6,284 bases of DNA from Thermoplasmata archaeon (lineage in GTDB: Archaea; Thermoplasmatota; Thermoplasmata; Thermoplasmatales; Thermoplasmataceae), in NCBI GenBank assembly GCA_021847855.1, contig JAJZOT010000109.1, positions 1 through 6,284 of the forward strand, in the 5' to 3' direction. The translations under genes and the position numbers were made by a program. The notes below the pieces were generated by a model. It saw only the letters and a program-made list of their open reading frames with translations. It made no database searches and had not been told where the DNA came from. Below, piece after piece: positions 1 through 5,843 of the stretch (the stretch's first letter is position 1; each line of letters begins with the position of its first letter).

Positions 1-170
1 GCATCACCGATAAGGAGCGGGACAAACATCCTGGATACCATTGAAATAAATCCGGCAGATATAACGATCCAGAGGTATTTCTTTCTTTTATCAAGAAATG
101 CAAGGCTGAAAAGGAGCGGGCCCATTACACCGATAATTCTTTCGAGTCTGAGTTTTACTCTATCCTTCAT
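1..170 (-). CDS. N-terminal part of a membrane protein, probably an ABC exporter half-transporter (cut by window edge)
   Basis: An open frame of 56 codons runs from an ATG at 170-168 off the left edge with no stop. The start is supported by an AGGAG Shine-Dalgarno 6 nt upstream (181-177). The peptide opens with a basic, amphipathic stretch (MKDRVKLRLERI), then a short hydrophobic segment (about residues 13-26), a basic cluster DKRKK (27-31), and a transmembrane segment from Y32 ending in FVPLLIGDA (49-57). The order basic linker, first membrane helix, then PLLIG-D/R-A is typical of the first helix of ABC exporter membrane domains (ABC_membrane family, MsbA/MDR-like), so this may be an exporter with a fused C-terminal ATPase. 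That assignment is inferred from about 25 residues, and other polytopic proteins are possible. It lies 95 nt downstream of the ABC-2 ATPase gene on the same strand and could be cotranscribed with it. Confidence 0.6.
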   Translation of the reverse strand, partial: MKDRVKLRLERIIGVMGPLLFSLAFLDKRKKYLWIVISAGFISMVSRMFVPLLIGD

Positions 171-176
171 GGTATA

Positions 177-181
177 CTCCT
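177..181 (-). promoter_or_regulatory. Shine-Dalgarno site of the truncated membrane-protein gene
   Basis: AGGAG on the minus strand lies 6 nt before the ATG at 170 and matches the anti-SD end of archaeal 16S rRNA. It fixes the start codon. It also suggests the gene is translated from a leadered mRNA, either by read-through from the upstream ABC operon or from a promoter within the 95-nt gap. No convincing TATA box was found in that gap. Confidence 0.55.
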
Positions 182-265
182 GATTAAGCGTATCATGTGC
201 CGGACATGGGAACATTTCAATCCAATTAATGTTAACTCTCCGGACAGATCAGGAACCGGATAAAG

Positions 266-1156
266 TCAACTTACAATGGAGACATATACATTTTCAATAT
301 CATTCTGGGGAACAACCCAGTTTATCTTGAGACCAAGATTCTGCAGATGTTCTATTATTTCCGAATTGGTCGCGTTCAAATTTTTCCTCAGGATAATCAT
401 CTTTCCGTCGATTCTGTAATCAACTGCAAGCCTGTCCGGAATCTCCAGGTGATCTGGCAGTGCAGACACCTCAATCCTTATCCCTGCCTCATCCCTGGAA
501 TTCATTGTGTCGTAGGCAATAATTCCTTCATTCATTATCACAATCCGGTCACAGATCTCCTGTGCCTCATTGATCAGGTGGGTGCTCAGAATTATGATCC
601 TTTTGCGTTCTGAATTGAGTTTCCGTATCAGGTCCCTTGTTTCTTTCATCCCCTTCGGGTCAAGTCCAAAGGTGGGCTCGTCAAGTATAAGTATTTCTGG
701 ATCGCCTATCATTGCGGATGCCAGACTGAGTCGTTGTTTCATTCCTCTGGAAAACGTGCCGGCTTTCCTGTCCAGATACGAGGTTATGGAAGTAAGGCCT
801 GATACCCGCTTAATTTCATCTTCCGCGTTGCTCCTTGAAATACCTTTAATTCTCGCAACAAAGGTAAGGAGCTCTCTTGCAGTCAGGTACGGGTAAAATT
901 CCGGCTGTTCAACAAGAGCTCCCACGTCTGTCAGAGCTTTCTCCGGCTCGTGTGACGGATTCCTTCCATTGACCATCGCTTTTCCGGAACTCGGCTTGAC
1001 TATGTTGGTCAGGATCTTGAGCAGGGTAGTCTTTCCTGCGCCATTTGGTCCTAGTATGCCAATGCATGACGGCTCTGATAGATTCAGGCTTACATCCTTG
1101 AGTGCTTGAATCTGACCGTAGTTCTTGGAAACGTGTTCCAGTTCCACTGAGGGCAT
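266..1156 (-). CDS. ABC-2 type transporter ATP-binding protein
   Basis: This 296-residue protein is the cytoplasmic ATPase that powers the ABC-2 permease encoded just upstream. The nucleotide-binding domain is complete. It has Walker A GPNGAGKTT (36-44), Q-loop Gln84 in LVEQPEF, signature FSRGMKQR (135-142, a degenerate LSGGQ typical of the CcmA/NatA/DrrA group), Walker B ILILDEP (155-161), D-loop GLDP (164-167) and switch His193 in STH. About 80 C-terminal residues form the small extra domain usual in this group. The ATG at 1156 overlaps the permease stop by one base (TAATG) and is preceded by a very strong Shine-Dalgarno, so translational coupling is likely. The transported substrate cannot be read from the sequence. 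Members of the family move drugs, lipids, peptides or polysaccharides, or drive membrane-protein maintenance. Confidence in the biochemical role is high. Confidence 0.96.
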   Translation of the reverse strand: MPSVELEHVSKNYGQIQALKDVSLNLSEPSCIGILGPNGAGKTTLLKILTNIVKPSSGKAMVNGRNPSHEPEKALTDVGALVEQPEFYPYLTARELLTFVARIKGISRSNAEDEIKRVSGLTSITSYLDRKAGTFSRGMKQRLSLASAMIGDPEILILDEPTFGLDPKGMKETRDLIRKLNSERKRIIILSTHLINEAQEICDRIVIMNEGIIAYDTMNSRDEAGIRIEVSALPDHLEIPDRLAVDYRIDGKMIILRKNLNATNSEIIEHLQNLGLKINWVVPQNDIENVYVSIVS

Positions 1157-1995
1157 TACTTAACCTCCTTCTGATCGAAGATGATCAGCGCTGTGGAAAT
1201 TGAAATCACTCCATATATGATCATAACGGCAACTGACCTGATGATCTCTCCCATCCCAGCTGGTGCCAGCGAGAATGAATTACTGAACGGACTTGCAGAT
1301 ATGTTGATGTAAACCTTATCAATGATCTGGGCCGATATATTCAGCAAATAGAACGGGTTGGATTTGTAGAGGAATTCTATTATTATTCCAGAAGCGTTGA
1401 ATACCAGGAAATATATCAAAAACACAGTAATGTATGCATATGTGTTCTTGTTGAAAATACTGCTTATGAGAAAGGTGAATGCCATTATGGAAAAAATGAA
1501 GATCATAAGCAACCCGACAGACTGGAAAAACGCTGTTATCAGCAGGCCATTAAAGAGGTATACAAAGACTGCTGCCTGGACGAACACGTAAACCATCACT
1601 GTGATCACTGTCACAGCTACTGCTGCAATATACTTCGAGATGAGTAGATTGCCCCTCCCTATTGGCAAAGGAAAAATATGAAACGCCGTTTTATTCTCAA
1701 TCTCGCTGGAAACGGCCGAAGATCCAAAGAAAACCGCTGCAAATACAGGTAAATCAAGAAGAACAAACGACCAGAGATACCCGAAGATCATTTCTTTGGT
1801 CTCATTTCCGATCCCGGAAAAATTCAACCTCGGAAACAGTTGTGACATGCTGTTTATGTATCTTAAGGAAAAGTAAGTCATCAAACATGAGACCAGAAGT
1901 GAAATTATAAGCATCAGATAGAAGCTTTTCGACCTGTAGTAGTTCTTGAAATAGTACGATGTTACAATTGCAAAGTTACGAATGTTATTCCCCAT
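1156..1995 (-). CDS. ABC-2 type transporter permease
   Basis: This 279-residue integral membrane protein is the channel subunit partnering the ATPase gene that follows it with a 1-bp overlap. Six hydrophobic segments are visible at about residues 25-45, 73-95, 121-148, 152-180, 185-209 and 251-273, the normal topology for ABC-2 permeases. Between segments 2 and 3 lies the family landmark SSEIENKTAFHIFPLPIGR (96-114) followed by ISKYIA. This is the E-x-x-x-x-T ... P-[IL]-x-R ... K pattern thought to form the coupling/elbow helix. A loop of about 40 residues between segments 5 and 6 (210-250) is predicted to be the main extracellular element. The start is the ATG at 1995, with GAGGTC 3-8 nt upstream overlapping the stop of the previous gene 8 nt away. 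The product is probably a homodimer with two ATPase subunits. The substrate is unknown. Confidence 0.92.
   Translation of the reverse strand: MGNNIRNFAIVTSYYFKNYYRSKSFYLMLIISLLVSCLMTYFSLRYINSMSQLFPRLNFSGIGNETKEMIFGYLWSFVLLDLPVFAAVFFGSSAVSSEIENKTAFHIFPLPIGRGNLLISKYIAAVAVTVITVMVYVFVQAAVFVYLFNGLLITAFFQSVGLLMIFIFSIMAFTFLISSIFNKNTYAYITVFLIYFLVFNASGIIIEFLYKSNPFYLLNISAQIIDKVYINISASPFSNSFSLAPAGMGEIIRSVAVMIIYGVISISTALIIFDQKEVK
1161..1170 (-). promoter_or_regulatory. Strong Shine-Dalgarno for the ABC ATPase, inside the permease 3' end
   Basis: AAGGAGGTTA on the minus strand ends 4 nt before the ATPase ATG (1156) and lies within the last codons of the permease (QKEVK). It is nearly a full complement of the archaeal anti-SD. 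Together with the TAATG stop/start overlap it suggests efficient coupled re-initiation, which would keep ATPase and permease in step. Confidence 0.8.
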
Positions 1996-1998
1996 GTA

Positions 1999-2004
1999 GA
2001 CCTC
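1999..2004 (-). promoter_or_regulatory. Shine-Dalgarno of the ABC-2 permease
   Basis: GAGGTC on the minus strand lies 3 nt before the permease ATG (1995-1993). It fills most of the 8-nt gap after the TAG stop of the surface-protein gene. The tight spacing supports cotranscription of the two genes. Confidence 0.55.
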
Positions 2005-2852
2005 TATTGATACGATGTTTTATTGTTCATAAGGCCACTTATAATATGGCTGTGCTCATAGTAATTCGAGGTTCCGACGCCGATAGTTCCGTTAACGTAA
2101 TTTCCGCTTATAATCCCTGTAAACAATCCATTCCCGAACATCAGGCTGGCTGTTAGGTAGAAACCGGCTGCATAATACCCGTTCCGGAATTCCACGCTAA
2201 ACTGAGTTTCATTGGCGAATACATTCGCGCTTAAATGCATGAAATACCTGTTGCTCAACCCAACATAGACGGAATAATCAGAAGTGCCGTTAAAGTATTT
2301 AACAGCAAGCCCCTGGAAGTTGTTGCCGGTTAAATGTGCATCAATGGCGTCTCTGACAGACAGGTTTGTTCCAAGTGCAACAAGGTTTCCGGATACAGGT
2401 GAGGCATAAAAGGTGTTATTGTGCAGGATTTCGGAGAAATTGTCTATTATGTTTAGAGAAACCGGTATTTTTGGTAGGTTCACTATAGCTGGAATGGAAA
2501 CGGATACGTTTGAAAATTCAAAAATCTGGTATCCCTCATATTCACCATAAAGCGAAGGATGAGCAGTGACGTTAATGCCTGAGGTACCATTGCTCAACTT
2601 ATTGATCGTGATATTGCCGGTTAACTGCTGAAAATTCAGGTTTGCAATAATGCCTGTTGTGTTGTTGTATGAATACGCATAGAACGAAGTATTATTGTAA
2701 TCTCCTCTTAGGACAATTGCAGAATCGGCAGGCACGAAACTCACAAGTGGTGGGGATGCATTATTAAAATCTGAATAGATATAATATCCGGTCGGTATCA
2801 CCAGGGCCGCTGTAACAACTGCTATCACTATTCCCTTTATCAGCGGTAACAT
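2004..2852 (-). CDS. Membrane-anchored, sequon-rich surface protein, first gene of the ABC-2 operon
   Basis: I do not recognise a named family. The 282-residue product begins with one hydrophobic segment (about residues 5-26), most likely an uncleaved N-terminal anchor. A soluble domain of about 255 residues follows and is predicted to face outside. It has no cysteine and about 15 N-X-S/T sequons (for example at 31, 54, 64, 80, 88, 94, 115, 138, 163, 188, 213, 254, 277), fitting a heavily N-glycosylated archaeal surface protein. The segment FVPADSAIVLRG (39-50) and a later GNLVALGTNLSVRDAIDAH (155-173) weakly recall DUF3352-like extracytoplasmic proteins. That is a guess from motif style. The stop is 8 nt from the ABC-2 permease start, so it is likely an accessory or receptor-like partner of that transporter. 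A TATA box about 24 nt upstream suggests a leaderless mRNA starting at the ATG. Confidence 0.85.
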   Translation of the reverse strand: MLPLIKGIVIAVVTAALVIPTGYYIYSDFNNASPPLVSFVPADSAIVLRGDYNNTSFYAYSYNNTTGIIANLNFQQLTGNITINKLSNGTSGINVTAHPSLYGEYEGYQIFEFSNVSVSIPAIVNLPKIPVSLNIIDNFSEILHNNTFYASPVSGNLVALGTNLSVRDAIDAHLTGNNFQGLAVKYFNGTSDYSVYVGLSNRYFMHLSANVFANETQFSVEFRNGYYAAGFYLTASLMFGNGLFTGIISGNYVNGTIGVGTSNYYEHSHIISGLMNNKTSYQ

Positions 2853-2871
2853 TATTATCGATTTTCACCAG

Positions 2872-2880
2872 CTTAATAAA
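2872..2880 (-). promoter_or_regulatory. TATA box of the surface protein/ABC-2 operon (leaderless start predicted)
   Basis: TTTATTAAG on the minus strand is centred about 24-25 nt before the ATG at 2852. In archaea transcription begins about 25 nt after the TATA centre, so the transcript should start at or next to the ATG. No Shine-Dalgarno is present here, unlike for the two downstream genes. Confidence 0.6.
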
Positions 2881-2891
2881 CATATCCAGAG

Positions 2892-2940
2892 AAAAAAAGG
2901 CCATGTTATAGGGTAAAAATTAAATGAAAAAAATGAAAAA
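2892..2940 (-). terminator. Oligo-T terminator tracts after the secreted-protein gene
   Basis: Read on the minus strand, the segment starting 28 nt after the stop at 2969 contains runs of T5 (2940-2936), T7 (2933-2927), T5 (2919-2915) and T7 (2898-2892). Archaeal RNA polymerase terminates at such runs without needing a strong hairpin. A weak 4-bp stem (GCAC 2945-2948 / GTGC 2956-2959, 7-nt loop) precedes them. The position isolates this gene from the ABC operon, whose promoter sits immediately downstream. Confidence 0.6.
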
Positions 2941-2968
2941 TTTGGCACCTGTAAAGTGCTTCTCAAAA

Positions 2969-4414
2969 TCAGCCTATCTGGTTATACCCGGCAGTGTTGC
3001 TTCCGTAGTACGTAAGACTCCAGGTTGGTGGTGCGTCAAGCACGAACGGGAGCATGTAAGAGTTGTTCAGGGGAGTCAGGTCTGCGAGTGAATTTCCGTA
3101 TCCCATGTTGTACAATGACCCGTTGAAATAGTAGTCCGATATGGGGTAGGCTGACGAAGGCTGGAATTCCAGTTGTGTGTATGTGCCGTAGAATTCCGTG
3201 CCGTTGTATGCTATGGTTGCATTCCAGTATCTGTCGCCGGAAGCTGTGGAAACACTCTGATCGATGATCTGGAAGAGCATTGTTTTATTCGCAGGCTGGT
3301 CAATTATGTTCAGCGTCAGTATTGACCCGTTCGGCGTCTTGAAACCGGGCTGAACGGCAGGATTCATTGAATTAAGGAAGTAGTGTGCAAAGCAATTCAC
3401 ACCGGGAACGTACCAGGGAGAGATTGTTCCGTTGGGATTGAGGTCGATTCCAAGCTGGAAGAAACCGACGCAGCTAGAAGTTGTGGTACCATAGTAGTTC
3501 ATGGCGTTTATCTGGTAGCTTAATATTCCCACCTCAGGCACATTCCAGTTATTTATCACCATATTGGCGTGCAGTACCGTAAATGGGCTGAGCAGGTTTA
3601 CAAGGAGGCCCGAACCCTGGCCGTATCCTTCCATGGGGTTGTAGCCAGGTATGTAAATGGGGATTTCATAACTGCTGAACACTATGTTTGTAATTTCTGC
3701 AGATCCCGAGACCGATCCAATCATAAGGCCAATGTACTGGTAAGCGTGGGGAACAGAGACATTGGCAAATATCTTGGAAGAACCATCCACAAAGAGTTGC
3801 ATTGACCAGGACACGGTCTTGGAGTGTGTGGATGTGGTGTTCATCACGTTCGCTGTTATATATGCCCAACCGTTGCTGTAAACTCCCCCGGACGGTATAG
3901 TGCCGTATTGTTGCAGACTCTCGGGATTCGCACCAGCATAAACTGTATTTCCGGAAATTTCGACAGCTGCAACTGATTTCCCGTTTCCATTTATGATCGA
4001 GAAAACAGGTGTTCCGCTCTGTGAATTCGCTGCGAACTGAAACGACACAAACTGGTCTCCGGGCGTAACGTTCTCAGTAGAAATCAGGTACGCTCCCTGC
4101 TTCATATTCAGATATGGTTCACCGAAATATCCGCCGTTTACTGCAATTCTCGGCGATTTTCCAGATATCAGGTTCCAACCATATGAGTTATAGTTCCCTC
4201 CAGACGTGAACTCAGAAACATATGCAAACGAGCCTGTAGTGGAAGCTCTTGGCGCCTGGAGTTCCTCTAACATAGGCATTGCCGAAGAAACATGCCCGAT
4301 TCCAATTGGAAGTAGGGACATAGCCATCGCTGCTGTCACAAATAGTACAATTAATGAGACTTTGATTCTCATGTTAGCATTTACCCATTTCGATTTAAAA
4401 TTGTTCCGCTTCAT
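2969..4414 (-). CDS. Secreted beta-rich protein, possibly related to acid proteases (eqolisin/thermopsin-like)
   Basis: The 481-residue product has a basic N-terminus and a hydrophobic signal segment (about residues 17-40), with likely cleavage near HVSSA-M (41-46). There is no C-terminal membrane anchor, so it is probably released. The rest is Gly/Ser/Asn/Tyr-rich with alternating beta patterns. One jelly-roll-like region spans about 60-255 and a second about 280-481. It has only two cysteines (315 and 341), well placed for a disulfide, and about 10 N-X-S/T sequons. In the second region WNVPEV (290-295), Gln320 in FFQLG and Glu416 in TQLEFQ weakly mirror the W-x-VP, catalytic Gln and Glu of peptidase family G1, while the tail YYGSNTA (469-475) recalls the thermopsin (A5) C-terminus. 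These are unaligned impressions; a lectin-like or structural protein is equally possible. The open frame extends to an ATG at 4429, but the TATA box at 4441-4453 is too close to that codon, so 4414 is preferred. The ATG at 4372 is a further alternative. Confidence 0.85.
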   Translation of the reverse strand: MKRNNFKSKWVNANMRIKVSLIVLFVTAAMAMSLLPIGIGHVSSAMPMLEELQAPRASTTGSFAYVSEFTSGGNYNSYGWNLISGKSPRIAVNGGYFGEPYLNMKQGAYLISTENVTPGDQFVSFQFAANSQSGTPVFSIINGNGKSVAAVEISGNTVYAGANPESLQQYGTIPSGGVYSNGWAYITANVMNTTSTHSKTVSWSMQLFVDGSSKIFANVSVPHAYQYIGLMIGSVSGSAEITNIVFSSYEIPIYIPGYNPMEGYGQGSGLLVNLLSPFTVLHANMVINNWNVPEVGILSYQINAMNYYGTTTSSCVGFFQLGIDLNPNGTISPWYVPGVNCFAHYFLNSMNPAVQPGFKTPNGSILTLNIIDQPANKTMLFQIIDQSVSTASGDRYWNATIAYNGTEFYGTYTQLEFQPSSAYPISDYYFNGSLYNMGYGNSLADLTPLNNSYMLPFVLDAPPTWSLTYYGSNTAGYNQIG

Positions 4415-4440
4415 CAAAAAATTATTCATGGCTCACAAAG

Positions 4441-4453
4441 ATTAATAAATATT
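4441..4453. promoter_or_regulatory. AT-rich TATA element apparently shared by divergent genes
   Basis: ATTAATAAATATT lies in the 51-bp spacer between the secreted-protein gene (minus) and the chorismate mutase gene (plus). On the minus strand it reads TATTTATTAA, centred about 32 nt before the ATG at 4414. On the plus strand it is centred about 34 nt before the ATG at 4481. A start about 25 nt downstream gives leaders of roughly 5-10 nt in both directions. No other good TATA candidate was seen in the spacer. Purine-rich CACAAAG precedes it on the plus strand and CACTGA on the minus strand, either of which could serve as a BRE. Confidence 0.5.
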
Positions 4454-4480
4454 CAGTGATACTGAGTGTCATGCCTCTGA

Positions 4481-5086
4481 ATGGAAGTGATTCACTTTAT
4501 CAGGAAAATCAATGGTGAAAATGAGCTGGGGGATCTAAGAACCCTGCTTTTGCAGAATTCATCTGAAATCGTCAGTCTTTTCAAGCAGAGAGCTGAACTG
4601 GCAAAGAGAATCGGTATAATAAAACGGGAACTGGGCCTTCCGTCCAGAATCAGGGAAAGGGAAACAGAGGTGATGAAAGAGTTCGATGATAGTGATTATT
4701 TCGGGCGTTCCATTCTCCTGTCGTTGTTTGAATTCACCATCGCAAACGAGGAAGCCATCGATATCGTATCCACATCGGGAAATAACGGGGAACCTGTAAA
4801 GGTCCGTGGTGCACAGGACTCAATCCAGTTCATTGCCGGACTCCTGATCTCCCGCCCAGGAATCGAAGTATACTCGACTGTGGAATTACCGGAACACCTT
4901 AAGAAGGGTATACAGGCATACGGTTCGCACATAGTCCATGGTGACATTGATCAGCCAGACTTAAGGGTGTGTCTCTGGAAAAAAGACAACAGTTGTGATA
5001 TTGCTATTTCAAGGGATGGGGAACTGAGCATCTTCACGTTACCCGGAAGCATTCCCGGAGTTACAAAGGTAAAGATTGATTCGTGA
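4481..5086 (+). CDS. Chorismate mutase (AroQ type) with an unassigned C-terminal domain
   Basis: Residues about 15-95 form an AroQ helical chorismate mutase, which converts chorismate to prephenate in tyrosine and phenylalanine synthesis. Compared with E. coli chorismate mutase, Arg20, Arg37, Lys48, Arg60 and Glu61 fall at exactly the spacing of active-site Arg11, Arg28, Lys39, Arg51 and Glu52. The third-helix positions matching Ser84 and Gln88 appear to be Glu90 and Asp94, which is unusual. Residues about 96-201 are not part of AroQ. They alternate predicted strands and helices (VKVRG, IQFIAGLL, IEVYSTV, GIQAYGSHIV, PDLRVCLW, CDIAISRDGELSIF), suggesting a small alpha/beta domain that I cannot assign. 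It could be regulatory or a complex-forming domain. The stop TGA overlaps the start of the TyrA gene (TGATG), so the two are probably cotranslated. The start is the ATG at 4481; it has no Shine-Dalgarno but a TATA box at suitable distance. The name aroQ or tyrA-associated CM would be apt, but no fixed symbol is certain. Confidence 0.9.
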   Translation: MEVIHFIRKINGENELGDLRTLLLQNSSEIVSLFKQRAELAKRIGIIKRELGLPSRIRERETEVMKEFDDSDYFGRSILLSLFEFTIANEEAIDIVSTSGNNGEPVKVRGAQDSIQFIAGLLISRPGIEVYSTVELPEHLKKGIQAYGSHIVHGDIDQPDLRVCLWKKDNSCDIAISRDGELSIFTLPGSIPGVTKVKIDS

Positions 5087-5754
5087 TGAAGATAGCAGTA
5101 TTCGGGTCAAAGGGTAAATTCGGGGAAACCGCAGCAAAACTTTTTTCTTCCAACGGTCACGAAGTTTCTGGATTCGATATTAGTGACGGCGAATTCAAAA
5201 TTCCAGGGGGCTTTGACATTTACTTTCTGGCTATTCCACTGGCATCGGTCATTAAAATGATCAAAACCCTGAAGGATGGTGTGATCATAGAGATTGGTTC
5301 AATAAAGAAACCTCTGAAGGGATTTTCTGGAAAATTAGTTAGCATTCATCCTATGTTCGGACCAAAGAGCATAAATGACCCTGCATTCAGGAATATCATA
5401 TACATTGATGATCTGAGCTTAAAAGACGGAGACAAGATTATTCAGGCACTTTTTCCCGGTTTCAGAATGATACACATGACCACAGATCAGCACGACAGTG
5501 CTATGGGTGATTTACTGGTCAAGCCTTATATCTTTTCACTCCTTGCCAACGGCGTAATGACGGGCGAATATGATTTTGGCGGCTTTTCATATAACAGCAT
5601 GAAGAAATTCAAGGATTTGGTGAACTCGGAAAGCAGGCAGGTGGTCATGGATACCATCCTGTTGAACCCTGAAAGCCCGGAGATCATCAGGAAAATCAGA
5701 GAATATCTGGATAATCTGGAGAACCAGATGCGAGAAGCAATTATCAAACAATAG
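5086..5754 (+). CDS. tyrA: Prephenate dehydrogenase (TyrA family), short form
   Basis: This 222-residue protein would oxidatively decarboxylate prephenate (or arogenate) using NAD(P)+, the step after the upstream chorismate mutase. The Rossmann domain starts at once: FGSKGKFG (6-13) is the dinucleotide loop, and Asp31 at the end of strand 2 (GFDI) favours NAD+ over NADP+. IGSIKKPL (70-77) matches the D-x-G-S-x-K loop, and HPMFGP (88-93) carries the catalytic His of TyrA enzymes. TTDQHDSAMG (132-141) opens the helical dimerisation domain. Family members are usually 270 residues or more, so this domain is short. The conserved F-x-D-x-x-R segment reads FKDLVN (175-180), with Asn in place of the Arg that binds prephenate in bacterial enzymes. 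The start ATG at 5086 overlaps the upstream stop. A GTG at 5083 would add one residue but is less likely. Confidence 0.88.
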   Translation: MKIAVFGSKGKFGETAAKLFSSNGHEVSGFDISDGEFKIPGGFDIYFLAIPLASVIKMIKTLKDGVIIEIGSIKKPLKGFSGKLVSIHPMFGPKSINDPAFRNIIYIDDLSLKDGDKIIQALFPGFRMIHMTTDQHDSAMGDLLVKPYIFSLLANGVMTGEYDFGGFSYNSMKKFKDLVNSESRQVVMDTILLNPESPEIIRKIREYLDNLENQMREAIIKQ

Positions 5755-5814
5755 CACTCCGTTCGTTTTGTAAATGCAGGTACGTAAATGAACTGAAAAA
5801 CTGAATGTATATGC

Positions 5815-5843
5815 TGTGAGGAAAAAATCAATATCTTCTCACA
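5815..5843. repeat. Inverted repeat / hairpin downstream of tyrA
   Basis: TGTGAG (5815-5820) pairs with CTCACA (5838-5843), and a G-T pair and one A-T pair extend the stem to 8 bp around a loop of about 13 nt. It is about 60 nt past the tyrA stop. No T run follows on either strand, so it is not a standard intrinsic terminator. It may be an mRNA 3'-end structure, a protein-binding palindrome or chance. Confidence 0.35.

Noticed and set aside
347..896. Plus-strand ORFs of 88 and 108 codons
   Set aside because: They lie opposite the ABC ATPase, whose domain motifs are complete, and have no promoter or family-like motifs.
1397..2156. Three plus-strand ORFs of 64-82 codons
   Set aside because: They are antisense shadows of the permease and the surface-protein gene, with low-quality composition and no start signals.
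2945..2959. GCAC/GTGC hairpin as a stand-alone intrinsic terminator
   Set aside because: A 4-bp stem is too weak alone; the following T runs are sufficient for archaeal termination and are annotated instead.
3569..3869. Overlapping ORFs on both strands inside the secreted-protein gene
   Set aside because: They are alternative-frame shadows of a gene with a signal peptide and consistent beta-rich composition.
4206..4445. Plus-strand ORF of 79 codons over the signal-peptide region
   Set aside because: It is antisense to the secreted-protein gene and has no promoter in front of it.
4696..4947. Minus-strand ORF of 83 codons
   Set aside because: It is antisense to the chorismate mutase gene and has no supporting motif.
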